From: Polyangiaceae bacterium
GTDB lineage: Bacteria; Myxococcota_A; Polyangia; Polyangiales; Polyangiaceae
Direction of reading: 5' to 3'
Assembly: GCA_009780955.1 (NCBI GenBank)
Contig: WQZB01000004.1
Location: forward strand, 52,546 to 116,545
DNA: 64,000 nucleotides
Positions 27,063 to 34,372 of the stretch are shown here, in pieces; the stretch's first letter is position 1; each line of letters begins with the position of its first letter. Position numbers and translations under genes: made by a program. The notes under the pieces are model-generated. The model was not told where the DNA came from. It ran no database searches and saw only the letters and a list, made by a program, of their open reading frames with translations.

Positions 27063-28337
27063 GTGCGCCGTGTCTTCCCGATGGCTTTCGTTCTTCTCGG
27101 CCTTGTTGGCGTCGCATCGGCCTCGTGCGGCTCCGAGGCGAACACCTCTGGCCGCACGCCGCTCGCCGACAAGTGGCTCAGTCGAGCCAAGCAAAGCTAC
27201 AAAAGCGGCGACATCGACGACGCTGCGTCAGCGGCCGAGGGCGCGCTCAAGGCTGCCCCGCAAGATCCAGAGGCTCGCGTCACCGCGGCTCGCATCGCGC
27301 TCGCCAAGCTCGATTATGCTGCGGCCATCAAGCTGACCGAGAACCTGCCAAGCAGCGAAGCCAAGGGGATCCGCGGGCGGGCGCTGTGGTACTCCGGCGA
27401 CATCGAGCGCGCAGCTGACGATCTCGAAGACATGCTGCGCGATCCAGCGGTGAAAGATACGTGGGCACGTGACGTTGCGGGGCTCGCCAGACGCGGGCAA
27501 GGTCGCCATCCGTTCGCGATTGAAGGCGGGCTCGTCGCGTCCGTCGAGATGCCACAAGCTGGCCCGGCGCTCGTCGTCCCTTGCGAGCTGCAAGGCGAGC
27601 GCATTCTTGCACTCGTTGCAACAGCCATGGGCGAACTGATGATCGACTCGTCGACACGCAAAGAACCCGCGTGGGTAAACTTGCGGTTTGGCGACAAGCT
27701 CGAAGTCAAAGACGTGCCGGCACTGACTTACGATCTGTCGAACCTGTCGCGGCAGCTCGGCGCGCCAATCAAAGCTTTGATCGGCGTCAACGCCCTTCGC
27801 AACATGCATGTTACATTCGATAGGCGCGGCTCGCAGTTCGTCGTGCGCAAAAGTGAGCCTGCACCACCTCCGAACGCGACGCGCGTGCCGCTCTTTTACG
27901 TACGCGGCGGCGGCATGATGGTGCGCGCAGCCGTTTCGAACAAAGAGGACGGGCAGACGCCGCTTTTCGTCGACTCGTCGGCGTTCTATCCGCTCGCGCT
28001 CGACGATCAGGTGCTCAAGCGGTCGACCGCCGATCTTGCGGCCTTTCGCACCGAACCAGGCGCGCCGCAGCCGTGGAAAATAGGCTTGCTCCCGTACTTC
28101 AAACTCGGACCGCTCGACCTGCCGCAAGTGCCAGCCATGCAGGGGGTATCGCTTGCAGAATACAAATCGAACTTCGACGTAGACGTTGGCGGCATCGTGG
28201 GAGCATCCTTCCTTGCGGCGTTCCGCGTCACGCTTGGCGATGCGGGCCGAGCGATGTGGCTCGAGCTCGATCCGATGATGCAGACGGGGCCGGGGCCGGT
28301 CGAGCCCAAAAACGAGAATAAAGGGGCTGCCAAGTGA
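27063..28337 (+). CDS. Lipoprotein with TPR region and two retropepsin-like (clan AA-type) lobes
   Basis: A 424-residue protein. Signal peptide with cysteine (FVLLGLVGVASASC), then TPR-like helices (residues about 35-125: AKQSYKSGDIDDAASAAEGA). Two aspartic-protease-like lobes follow. Lobe one has ALVATAMGELMIDSSTRKE and IGVNALRNMHVTFDRRGSQF; lobe two has TPLFVDSSAFYPLALDDQV and GGIVGASFLAAFRVTLGDAG. The catalytic DTG is DSS in both, so activity is uncertain. The GTG start follows AGGAG by 7 bases. The stop overlaps coaD (GTGA). Confidence 0.78.
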   Translation: MRRVFPMAFVLLGLVGVASASCGSEANTSGRTPLADKWLSRAKQSYKSGDIDDAASAAEGALKAAPQDPEARVTAARIALAKLDYAAAIKLTENLPSSEAKGIRGRALWYSGDIERAADDLEDMLRDPAVKDTWARDVAGLARRGQGRHPFAIEGGLVASVEMPQAGPALVVPCELQGERILALVATAMGELMIDSSTRKEPAWVNLRFGDKLEVKDVPALTYDLSNLSRQLGAPIKALIGVNALRNMHVTFDRRGSQFVVRKSEPAPPPNATRVPLFYVRGGGMMVRAAVSNKEDGQTPLFVDSSAFYPLALDDQVLKRSTADLAAFRTEPGAPQPWKIGLLPYFKLGPLDLPQVPAMQGVSLAEYKSNFDVDVGGIVGASFLAAFRVTLGDAGRAMWLELDPMMQTGPGPVEPKNENKGAAK

Positions 28338-28834
28338 GCCGCGCACTTGCCATTTACCCAGGGAGCTTCGACCCGGTCACCTTCGGCCACCTGGACATCA
28401 TCGAACGCGCTGCAACCTTGTTCGAAAACATCATCGTTGCGATTGGCGTGCACCCGACCAAGCACCCGCTTTTTTCGGCCACCGAGCGGATAGAACTCAT
28501 CGAGCAAGTGGTTCGCCACCTGCCGAACATCACGGTCGAAGCCTTCGATGGGCTGCTCATCGAATACTGCGCAGAGAAGAAAGCGAGCATGATTGTGCGT
28601 GGGCTGCGCGTCACCACAGACTTCGAATACGAGCTTCAAATCGCTCATGCCAATGCCGATATCCGACCTGAAATCGACACAATATTTTTGCCAAGCCGGA
28701 CGAAGCATGGGTTTCTGAGCGCCTCGCTCGTGCGCGAAATCGCAAGCCACGGCGGAGACGTAACCCGCTATGCGCCGCCACTTGTTTGCGATGCACTTGT
28801 GAAAAAGCTTGCAATCACCACAAAGAAACCCTGA
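28334..28834 (+). CDS. coaD: Phosphopantetheine adenylyltransferase
   Basis: A 166-residue nucleotidyltransferase with AIYPGSFDPVTFGHLDIIER (TxGH motif), GVHPTKHPLFSATERIELIE, IVRGLRVTTDFEYELQIAHA and the ISSTxxR-like GFLSASLVREIASHGGD. It makes dephospho-CoA from 4'-phosphopantetheine and ATP, the penultimate CoA step. The GTG start at 28334 overlaps the stop of the upstream lipoprotein gene, so it is translationally coupled. Confidence 0.96.
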   Translation: MSRALAIYPGSFDPVTFGHLDIIERAATLFENIIVAIGVHPTKHPLFSATERIELIEQVVRHLPNITVEAFDGLLIEYCAEKKASMIVRGLRVTTDFEYELQIAHANADIRPEIDTIFLPSRTKHGFLSASLVREIASHGGDVTRYAPPLVCDALVKKLAITTKKP

Positions 28835-28841
28835 TCGAGTT

Positions 28842-29687
28842 ATGGGCACGGCCGAAGCATCTGGAATCGATTCGCGGCTTGACGAAACCGTTGCCGCCAT
28901 CCGCGCCAAGGTGAACATGCAGCCGCGTGTGGGCGTGGTGCTTGGCAGCGGTCTTGGCGCGTTCGCAGACACACTTGGGCATCTCGTCAAGCTGCCCTAC
29001 GCCACGATTCCCCATATGCCTGCGTCCACGGTGGTTGGTCATGCAGGCAACCTATGCTTTGGCACGATTGACCATGTGAATGTAGTATGCATGCAAGGCC
29101 GCGCGCACGCCTACGAAGGCTACCCAATGTGGCAGGTTGTGCATGGCGTGCGCACGATGGCGCGCCTTGGCGTCGACTGCGTGCTCATCACGAACGCCGC
29201 TGGCGGGATCGAGGCAACTTGGTCTGCGGGCGATCTCATGATTGTGACCGATCACCTAAACTTTATGCCCACTCACCCGCTCACCGGTCCAAACGAAGAA
29301 GCGCTTGGCACACGCTTCCCCGACATGACGAACGCCTACGACCGAGATTTGCGCGGCATGCTCGGTGAGGTTGCGCGGCGCGAAGGCATTGCAACGAGGC
29401 AGGGCGTTTACGCAGCCATGCCGGGCCCTTCGTTCGAAACGCCCGCCGAGATTCGAATGCTTCGCGCGCTTGGGGCGCAGGCTGTTGGCATGAGCACCGT
29501 GCCTGAAGTGATCGCGCTTCGCCACATGCGCACGCGCGCCCTTGCGCTGTCGTGCATTACGAACATGGCGGCAGGCATGGGCCAAGGCGAACTCAGTCAC
29601 GAGCACGTCGAACAAATTGCCAATGCGCGGCAAGCCGATCTCGAGCGCCTCGTGCGCGGTTTCATCCTCGCCGTGGCGCAAACATGA
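28842..29687 (+). CDS. punA: Purine nucleoside phosphorylase (trimeric type)
   Basis: A 281-residue PNP. Phosphate-binding VGVVLGSGLGAFAD, the conserved GRAHAYEGYPMWQVVHGVR, the base-site region NAAGGIEATWSAGDLM and ITDHLNFM-like VTDHLNFMPTHPLTG, and the AMPGPSFETPAEIRML and GMSTVPEVIALRHM signatures are all visible. It cleaves inosine or guanosine with phosphate. The ATG at 28842 lies 8 bases after coaD, so it is likely in the same operon. A copy of the MITE-like element begins 20 bases after its stop. Confidence 0.95.
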   Translation: MGTAEASGIDSRLDETVAAIRAKVNMQPRVGVVLGSGLGAFADTLGHLVKLPYATIPHMPASTVVGHAGNLCFGTIDHVNVVCMQGRAHAYEGYPMWQVVHGVRTMARLGVDCVLITNAAGGIEATWSAGDLMIVTDHLNFMPTHPLTGPNEEALGTRFPDMTNAYDRDLRGMLGEVARREGIATRQGVYAAMPGPSFETPAEIRMLRALGAQAVGMSTVPEVIALRHMRTRALALSCITNMAAGMGQGELSHEHVEQIANARQADLERLVRGFILAVAQT

Positions 29688-29707
29688 AAACCACGTCGTC
29701 TGGGCTA

Positions 29708-29826
29708 GACCGCTTTCAGGTTGACGCGAGTTCGAGGCGGCGGCGAGGGGCGGACCGGAACAGCCTCTTCCGGCTTTGAGGACCGCACCGGAGCCGCCAA
29801 CGATGAAATCGCGTCAAATCGAAAGC
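29708..29826. mobile_element. MITE-like element, copy 3 (about 119 bp) entering the cdd gene
   Basis: Left end GACCGCTTTCAGGTTGACGC and interior near-identical to copy 1; the right end is intact up to GAAAGC and then diverges. The element carries the cdd ribosome-binding site, its ATG and its first eight codons (MKSRQIES). Confidence 0.75.
29790..29793 (+). promoter_or_regulatory. Ribosome-binding site of cdd, inside MITE copy 3
   Basis: GGAG lies nine bases before the ATG at 29803. In copy 1 the equivalent bases read GCAG, so one C-to-G change distinguishes the functional-looking site. Whether this change was selected is inference. Confidence 0.55.
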
Positions 29827-30201
29827 GAGCTTGATATACTTTTGCAAAAGGCGATAGGCGTGCGTGAGCATGCCTATGCGCCATTTTCGAAATACCGCGT
29901 TGGCGCTGCCATCATGACGAAAAGCGGTGCTGTTTTTGCTGGCTGCAACGTCGAGAATGCAACCTATGGAGCTACGATTTGCGCGGAACGAGGCGCTATT
30001 ATGCAAATGATTGCCGCCGGCGAGCGCGAGCCCGTCGCGGCTGCCGTGGCAACGTCAGACGGCGCCTCGCCATGCGGAATTTGTCGTCAAGTGTTCGCCG
30101 AGTTCACTTCGAACATGCCTATCGTTCTCGTGAATCTCAATGACGAAACCGGCACGGTGGTCGAACTTGCCGATCTTTTGCCCCTGGCTTTTCATCGCTG
30201 A
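29803..30201 (+). CDS. cdd: Cytidine deaminase
   Basis: A 132-residue zinc deaminase. It has YAPFSKYRVGAAIMTKSGAV, the proton-donor and zinc site GCNVENATYGATICAERGAI, and the zinc-binding PCGICRQVFAEF. It deaminates cytidine or deoxycytidine in pyrimidine salvage, fitting with punA upstream. The start is unusual: the ATG and first eight codons come from MITE copy 3, with the family-like sequence beginning at about ELDILLQKAIG. A TTG inside that stretch is the only alternative. Confidence 0.93.
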   Translation: MKSRQIESELDILLQKAIGVREHAYAPFSKYRVGAAIMTKSGAVFAGCNVENATYGATICAERGAIMQMIAAGEREPVAAAVATSDGASPCGICRQVFAEFTSNMPIVLVNLNDETGTVVELADLLPLAFHR

Positions 30202-30385
30202 TTGCCATCCGTGCGGGGCGCCCTTCTTTCGCGAAGAGGAGCCCGCTTCATCTTTCTGCGCCCTAGATTTGATGAAATTTTATTGCCATAACGGATTCGA
30301 TTGCGGAGCGACGGGAGAAATTGAGGACACGCCCTAGCCCAATCGCACTGGCACCATGCTGTAGGCGCGGCGCTTTCCGGGGTGC

Positions 30386-30865
30386 ATGTCGATTTTTTTG
30401 ATTTCTTTCTGGTTGAAGAAACATTCCGGAAAAATGGTCGACCGGGTCTGTATGGTCCAAAGAGCAACAAACGATGGCGCGTCTCGCGCTATCCAATACA
30501 GTCCGCCGACATCGACACAAACCTCAACAACCAATCCCAACGGTTCCACCGCCAAACCATCAGCGCCTCCAAGACCAATGCGCGACGTGTCAGAGCTACC
30601 TGATCCTCCTCCATACTCGGACGAGGTGATTAGGAACCTCACGAACCATCAACCAGCGAATGCACCCAATCACCCCGCCAATCAGCAGGTGACCGGCGCA
30701 AAAGAGGCACGTCCCGCCCAAACCGCCAGAAAAACAACAGCAGCCGCAGCCATGAAACCCGTTCCAGGCAACACGCCGCCGGTATGGGCAGCGAGTCCTA
30801 CCGTGCGACGCGCGATGGCAAAAGCATGGGATCGTTTATTTATCACATCCCTGGGGTCGTTCTGA
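30386..30865 (+). CDS. Hypothetical Pro/Thr-rich protein, low confidence
   Basis: A 159-residue open frame in a stretch of lower GC than its surroundings. The translation is rich in Pro, Thr, Asn and Ala (SPPTSTQTSTTNPNGST) and contains a PPPY sequence (LPDPPPYSDEV). No family is recognised. The ATG at 30386 has a weak G-rich upstream stretch; ATG at 30434 is possible. The last codons (LGSF) lie in a 40-bp sequence repeated near the start of the next gene. Bases 30202-30385 between cdd and this frame show no gene. Confidence 0.4.
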   Translation: MSIFLISFWLKKHSGKMVDRVCMVQRATNDGASRAIQYSPPTSTQTSTTNPNGSTAKPSAPPRPMRDVSELPDPPPYSDEVIRNLTNHQPANAPNHPANQQVTGAKEARPAQTARKTTAAAAMKPVPGNTPPVWAASPTVRRAMAKAWDRLFITSLGSF

Positions 30866-31024
30866 CGCATGACGGAATGTACAACATTCCGCCAGTCTCT
30901 ATCCCAGCGAATTGATAAACACGTGAATTGCGCGAAAGGCCCAGCTTATGGCCATCAAAGATTTTTCAATCATCATTATGTTTCTGGGGTCGTTCTGTCA
31001 CATGACGGGATGTACACCATCCCA
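30850..31024. repeat. Pair of 40-bp direct repeats flanking a 95-bp spacer
   Basis: CTGGGGTCGTTCTG begins at about 30850 and recurs at about 30985, each followed by a similar stretch (CATGACGGAATGTACAACAT versus CATGACGGGATGTACACCAT). About 34 of 40 bases agree. The first copy ends the Pro-rich frame and the second encodes the signal-peptide region of the next lipoprotein, suggesting a local duplication. Confidence 0.7.
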
Positions 31025-31487
31025 CGAGCCTCCTCCCCGCACGGATGTCCGTGCCATTTCATCGAACACTCATCCTAACGTTAGTTTCGACACTTGCGAC
31101 CATGCAACCCAAGAGCCCATCAAGGAGAATACCACGCGTACCCCTGACGACATCGTAAAGGCCGAAAAAATCATCAAAGAATATTTGAATCAAGAATGCG
31201 CTCGCGCAACCCAAGAGTACATCAAGGAGAATACCACGCATACCCTTGACGACATCGTAAAGGCCGAAAAAATCATCAAAGAATATTTGAGCCAAAAATA
31301 CCCCTGGAAGGAGAGCAAATATAAAATTTGCATCAACTCAAAAGAGTCGGATCAGCATATCATTGAATTCATGATCCATCACGAAGACGATGCCAAGAGG
31401 CCTCCTCGTCCCGGGGCTGGCCTATTTCGCTTTATCGAATTCGATATGCAAAAAATGGTCGTGCGCCGGGAACTCAGAGATCAATAA
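30948..31487 (+). CDS. Small lipoprotein with a 34-residue tandem duplication
   Basis: A 179-residue protein with a signal peptide (DFSIIIMFLGSFCHMTGC) giving a likely lipoprotein cysteine. Residues about 53-120 are two copies of a 34-residue helical unit, ATQE(P/Y)IKENTT then a DDIVKAEKIIKEYL core; at DNA level they are 31104-31205 and 31206-31307 with few differences. The C-terminal region (KICINSKESDQHIIEFMI) is unknown. Base composition is lower in GC than the neighbours, suggesting transfer or rapid evolution. The ATG follows AAAGG at about nine bases. Confidence 0.65.
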   Translation: MAIKDFSIIIMFLGSFCHMTGCTPSHEPPPRTDVRAISSNTHPNVSFDTCDHATQEPIKENTTRTPDDIVKAEKIIKEYLNQECARATQEYIKENTTHTLDDIVKAEKIIKEYLSQKYPWKESKYKICINSKESDQHIIEFMIHHEDDAKRPPRPGAGLFRFIEFDMQKMVVRRELRDQ

Positions 31488-31511
31488 CGCGGAACAATCG
31501 CGATAGATTGC

Positions 31512-32606
31512 CTACCAAACCACCAGCTCGTCGCGATGCACGAGAATCGCGTCGTCGCCAGAGCCTTTGCGGCCCGCAAGGAGCACGGCGTCGGTTGCGG
31601 CGTATCGCGCGAGGCCGCGACCAAGCTCGGTGCCCGCAGCATTGAGCACGCGGACGGAATCGCCTTGGCGAAAATCTCCTCGAACGCCCAGCACGCCGAC
31701 GGAAAGCACGCTTTTTCCGCTCGTGCGAACCGCAGCAGCAGCACCCGCGTCGAGCCACACATCGCCGCGCGGGCGCAGCGTGAATGCGATCCAATGCTTT
31801 TTTGCGGTCAAGCGCCGAACCGCCGCCGCAAACAAGGTTCCTTCGCTTTCGCCAGAAAAAATGCGAGCCAGAACGTCGTCGCGCCGAGCATCGGCAATGA
31901 CAACGTGTACACCGGCAAGCGTTGCACGACGGGCTGCTTCGATTTTGCTCGCCATGCCACCCGTGCCCAAATCGCCTTTTTTCGCGCGCACCAAAGGCAA
32001 TGCCTCGGTCACAACGTTGGAAACGAGGGGAACACGCACGCCGCTCGCGTCGAGCAAACCTTCAACATCGGAAAGCAGAACGAGAGCGTCCGCTTCAACG
32101 AGCGGCACAACCATGGCCGACAGCTCGTCGTTGTCACCGAACTTGATCTCATCGACTGCAACCGAGTCGTTCTCGTTCAGAATCGGCACGCAACCAGCGT
32201 CGACGAGCGCCGAAAGCGCACCACGCGCGTTGTTCGCGCGATTTCGATCCGCCAGATCGGCGTGCGTAAGCAAAACCTGCGCAACAGCAATAGACACGCA
32301 ACCAAAAGCCTCTTCGTAGGCACGCATGAGCAGGCTTTGCCCCGCAGCCGCAGCCGCTTGCAGGCGGGACATTTCTTTGGGCCGCGCACGGTAACCGAGC
32401 TTCTTGGTGCCAAGGGCAATGGCGCCGCTCGACACGATCACAATCTGTCTCCCATCGGCACGAAGCGCGCTTACGGCACGAGCGAGCCGCTCGTACGCTT
32501 TTGGATCGCGTGCAAGCATGCTCGATCCGATCTTGATGACTACGCGGCGGGCTTTGCAAAGAGCCCGACGAGGATCAGAGCATTCGTTGCCACGAGGTTG
32601 AATCAT
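31512..32606 (-). CDS. proB: Glutamate 5-kinase with C-terminal PUA domain
   Basis: A 364-residue amino-acid kinase. RRVVIKIGSSMLARDPKAYE and VIVSSGAIALGTKKLG form the ATP/phosphate loop; PILNENDSVAVDEIKFGDND then ELSAMVVPLVEADALVLLSD is the glutamate/regulatory loop; KGDLGTGGMASKIEAARRAT is typical ProB. The last 80 residues (GDVWLDAGAAAAV...RGDFRQGDSVRVLNA) are a PUA domain. It catalyses the first step of proline synthesis. The ATG overlaps the stop of the upstream gene (ATGA). proA is not adjacent. Confidence 0.95.
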   Translation of the reverse strand: MIQPRGNECSDPRRALCKARRVVIKIGSSMLARDPKAYERLARAVSALRADGRQIVIVSSGAIALGTKKLGYRARPKEMSRLQAAAAAGQSLLMRAYEEAFGCVSIAVAQVLLTHADLADRNRANNARGALSALVDAGCVPILNENDSVAVDEIKFGDNDELSAMVVPLVEADALVLLSDVEGLLDASGVRVPLVSNVVTEALPLVRAKKGDLGTGGMASKIEAARRATLAGVHVVIADARRDDVLARIFSGESEGTLFAAAVRRLTAKKHWIAFTLRPRGDVWLDAGAAAAVRTSGKSVLSVGVLGVRGDFRQGDSVRVLNAAGTELGRGLARYAATDAVLLAGRKGSGDDAILVHRDELVVW

Positions 32607-33262
32607 ACACGCATGCTCGGCAAAACTTCGTCGAACGCGGCTTCGAGCCTGCGCACGAGCCAGTTAGGTACACCCGCGACGGAGAGGAGAATGCCGTCGA
32701 CGATTTGCGTGGTTGGGTCGCGCGTGTCGGCGGCAGCAAAGGGACTGTCTTGTCGCAAGGGTCGGGCCTCGGTTGTGAGCGCACGAATCAGCGCTTGATC
32801 GATCGCGCGGCGAATGCGCTGCGCTTCGGCGGCGTCGATACTGACAGAGCGCGATGCACGCGCCATTTCGAGGTAGCGCGCGAACAGGTGACCGAGCACG
32901 AACGTGCCGAGAGCCGAGCGCACCGGCGGTATGATGGCGAGCGGGCCCAAGCGGCCAAGCACTTTCGTCATGGCGAACGCGACACCTTGCGAAAGCAGGC
33001 CACGCCAACCTTCCTCACCGCCTGCCTCGATGAGAAGCGAACGAGCCTCTCGCGTTAGCGACAAACCGTGGCGTGAAGCAAGATCGTACACCAGCGCGCC
33101 TCGAACGCGCCGGACAATGGCGCTGGGCACCCATGGCAATGGGAGCGTGCCCGATGCGGCGCCGAGAATGGTGTAGGTTCCAAGTCGACCGCCACCGAAC
33201 GAGTGACGGGCAAGCGGCTCGGACTGCTTCGAAGCGAGCTCTGCATCGTCATGATCCGACAT
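32603..33262 (-). CDS. Hypothetical protein, possibly DUF697-like
   Basis: A 219-residue protein with Ala/Gly/Leu-rich amphipathic helices (GTYTILGAASGTLPLPWVPSA and LLSQGVAFAMTKVLGRLG) that resemble the LPlP-containing membrane-associated DUF697 type, but this is only a pattern impression. It overlaps the ABC-like gene upstream by 14 bases and proB downstream by 4, so the three form a tight operon. Function unknown. Confidence 0.7.
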   Translation of the reverse strand: MSDHDDAELASKQSEPLARHSFGGGRLGTYTILGAASGTLPLPWVPSAIVRRVRGALVYDLASRHGLSLTREARSLLIEAGGEEGWRGLLSQGVAFAMTKVLGRLGPLAIIPPVRSALGTFVLGHLFARYLEMARASRSVSIDAAEAQRIRRAIDQALIRALTTEARPLRQDSPFAAADTRDPTTQIVDGILLSVAGVPNWLVRRLEAAFDEVLPSMRV

Positions 33263-34181
33263 TCTGCGGACGATAGCAGAAACGAAGCGCAGACGAGAGC
33301 GGGCGCAGCTCGACGACTACGACGCCGGACTCGCTACACAGAGCAAGCAGCTCGAACGTGCTGCGCCCACCGAGATCGACCACGACGTGTGCACCGGCAA
33401 CGAACATCGCGATGCCGCGAGCAGCCAAGCGAGGTGCGAGCGAGTCGAGCGCCCCATGCATGCGCGCAACGAAACGCCCTTCGGCCAGGGCCACATGGGA
33501 CGGCGGGCCTTGCACCAGAGTGCTGCTGGCGGAGACAATCAGCGCTTCTTCCGCCGCGAGAGTGAGCGGAGAAGTGAGCGGCATGTGCGGCGAAAAAACA
33601 ATCCAAGAGTGGCCTTCGAGCGCCTTGGCAAGCGTAGAAGCCCACGCCACGGCGATTTCCTCGGGCAGATCCCCGACAGGATCTTCGAGCGCGAGCACGC
33701 GCGCGCCCGTTGCCATGGCCGCCGCAATCACGGTGGCACGGCGCGCGTGGGGGACAAGCCCGCCCAAACGAGACTTCGATAACGGTGCAAGTTGCAAGCA
33801 TTCCATGGCACCCTTTGCCATGATGCGTGCTTCCGAGGACGAGTGGCCAGCGATGCGGGCGCTCCATTCAATGTATTGCACAACCGTCCAGTTTGGCGGC
33901 AGCGGCGAGCTGCTGGAAGCGCCCGCAACGACATGTTTCAAAGCGGCATGTTGGGCTGGCACGCCACAGATGGAAAGCGTTCCTCGCGCAATTGGCAAAA
34001 GCCCAATCGTCGCGAGAAAAAGCGCGCGCGGTGCCCCGAGCATCAGCAGACGCTCGCGGGTGGAACGGAGCGTGAGGCCGTCGCACGACGGAACGCCGCT
34101 GACATCGACCCTAAGATCCTCGCATGCAACAAGTGGTATCGGGTGCGTCTCGACCGGCAACGGAGCGAACGACGTAGTCAC
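33249..34181 (-). CDS. Degenerate ABC-transporter-like ATP-binding protein lacking Walker A
   Basis: A 310-residue protein laid out like an ABC ATPase: N-terminal strand DLRVDVSGVPSCDGLTLRST, Walker A region LLMLGAPRALFLATIGLLPIARG, a helical domain ending in the signature-like SKSRLGGLVPHARRATVIAAAM, and Walker B-like GARVLALEDPVGDLPEE. The Walker A has lost the GxxGxGK(S/T) lysine and the signature is not LSGGQ. It probably does not hydrolyse ATP and may be a structural or regulatory partner. The start is a GTG at 34181. It heads the operon with the next gene and proB. Confidence 0.72.
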   Translation of the reverse strand: MTTSFAPLPVETHPIPLVACEDLRVDVSGVPSCDGLTLRSTRERLLMLGAPRALFLATIGLLPIARGTLSICGVPAQHAALKHVVAGASSSSPLPPNWTVVQYIEWSARIAGHSSSEARIMAKGAMECLQLAPLSKSRLGGLVPHARRATVIAAAMATGARVLALEDPVGDLPEEIAVAWASTLAKALEGHSWIVFSPHMPLTSPLTLAAEEALIVSASSTLVQGPPSHVALAEGRFVARMHGALDSLAPRLAARGIAMFVAGAHVVVDLGGRSTFELLALCSESGVVVVELRPLSSALRFCYRPQNVGS

Positions 34182-34285
34182 ATTCCCACAATATCAAAAT
34201 CAAATCGCGACGAACGGATGGCGACGTGCGGTGGGCATGCCATCCGCGCTTGACAAAAAGCCGACAATCAACGAGCCTGCGCAGC

Positions 34286-34372
34286 GGAGAGCTGACCGAG
34301 TGGCCGAAGGTGCCTGATTCGAAATCAGGTGTACCCGTGAGGGTACCAGGGGTTCGAATCCCTTGCTCTCCG
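34286..34372 (+). tRNA. tRNA-Ser (anticodon CGA)
   Basis: An 87-base cloverleaf. Acceptor GGAGAGC pairs with GCTCTCC. The D-arm contains GACCGAGTGGC. The anticodon stem CCTGA/TCAGG holds loop TTCGAAA, so the anticodon is CGA. The long variable arm TACCCGTGAGGGTA is diagnostic of a class II tRNA, and the T-arm is GGGGTTCGAATCCCT. CCA is not encoded. Its 3' end from 34353 is the left attachment core of the island, and the tRNA stays intact after integration. Confidence 0.95.

Noticed and set aside
31536..32798. Plus-strand 420-codon frame
   Set aside because: Antisense to proB and the next gene, both well supported.
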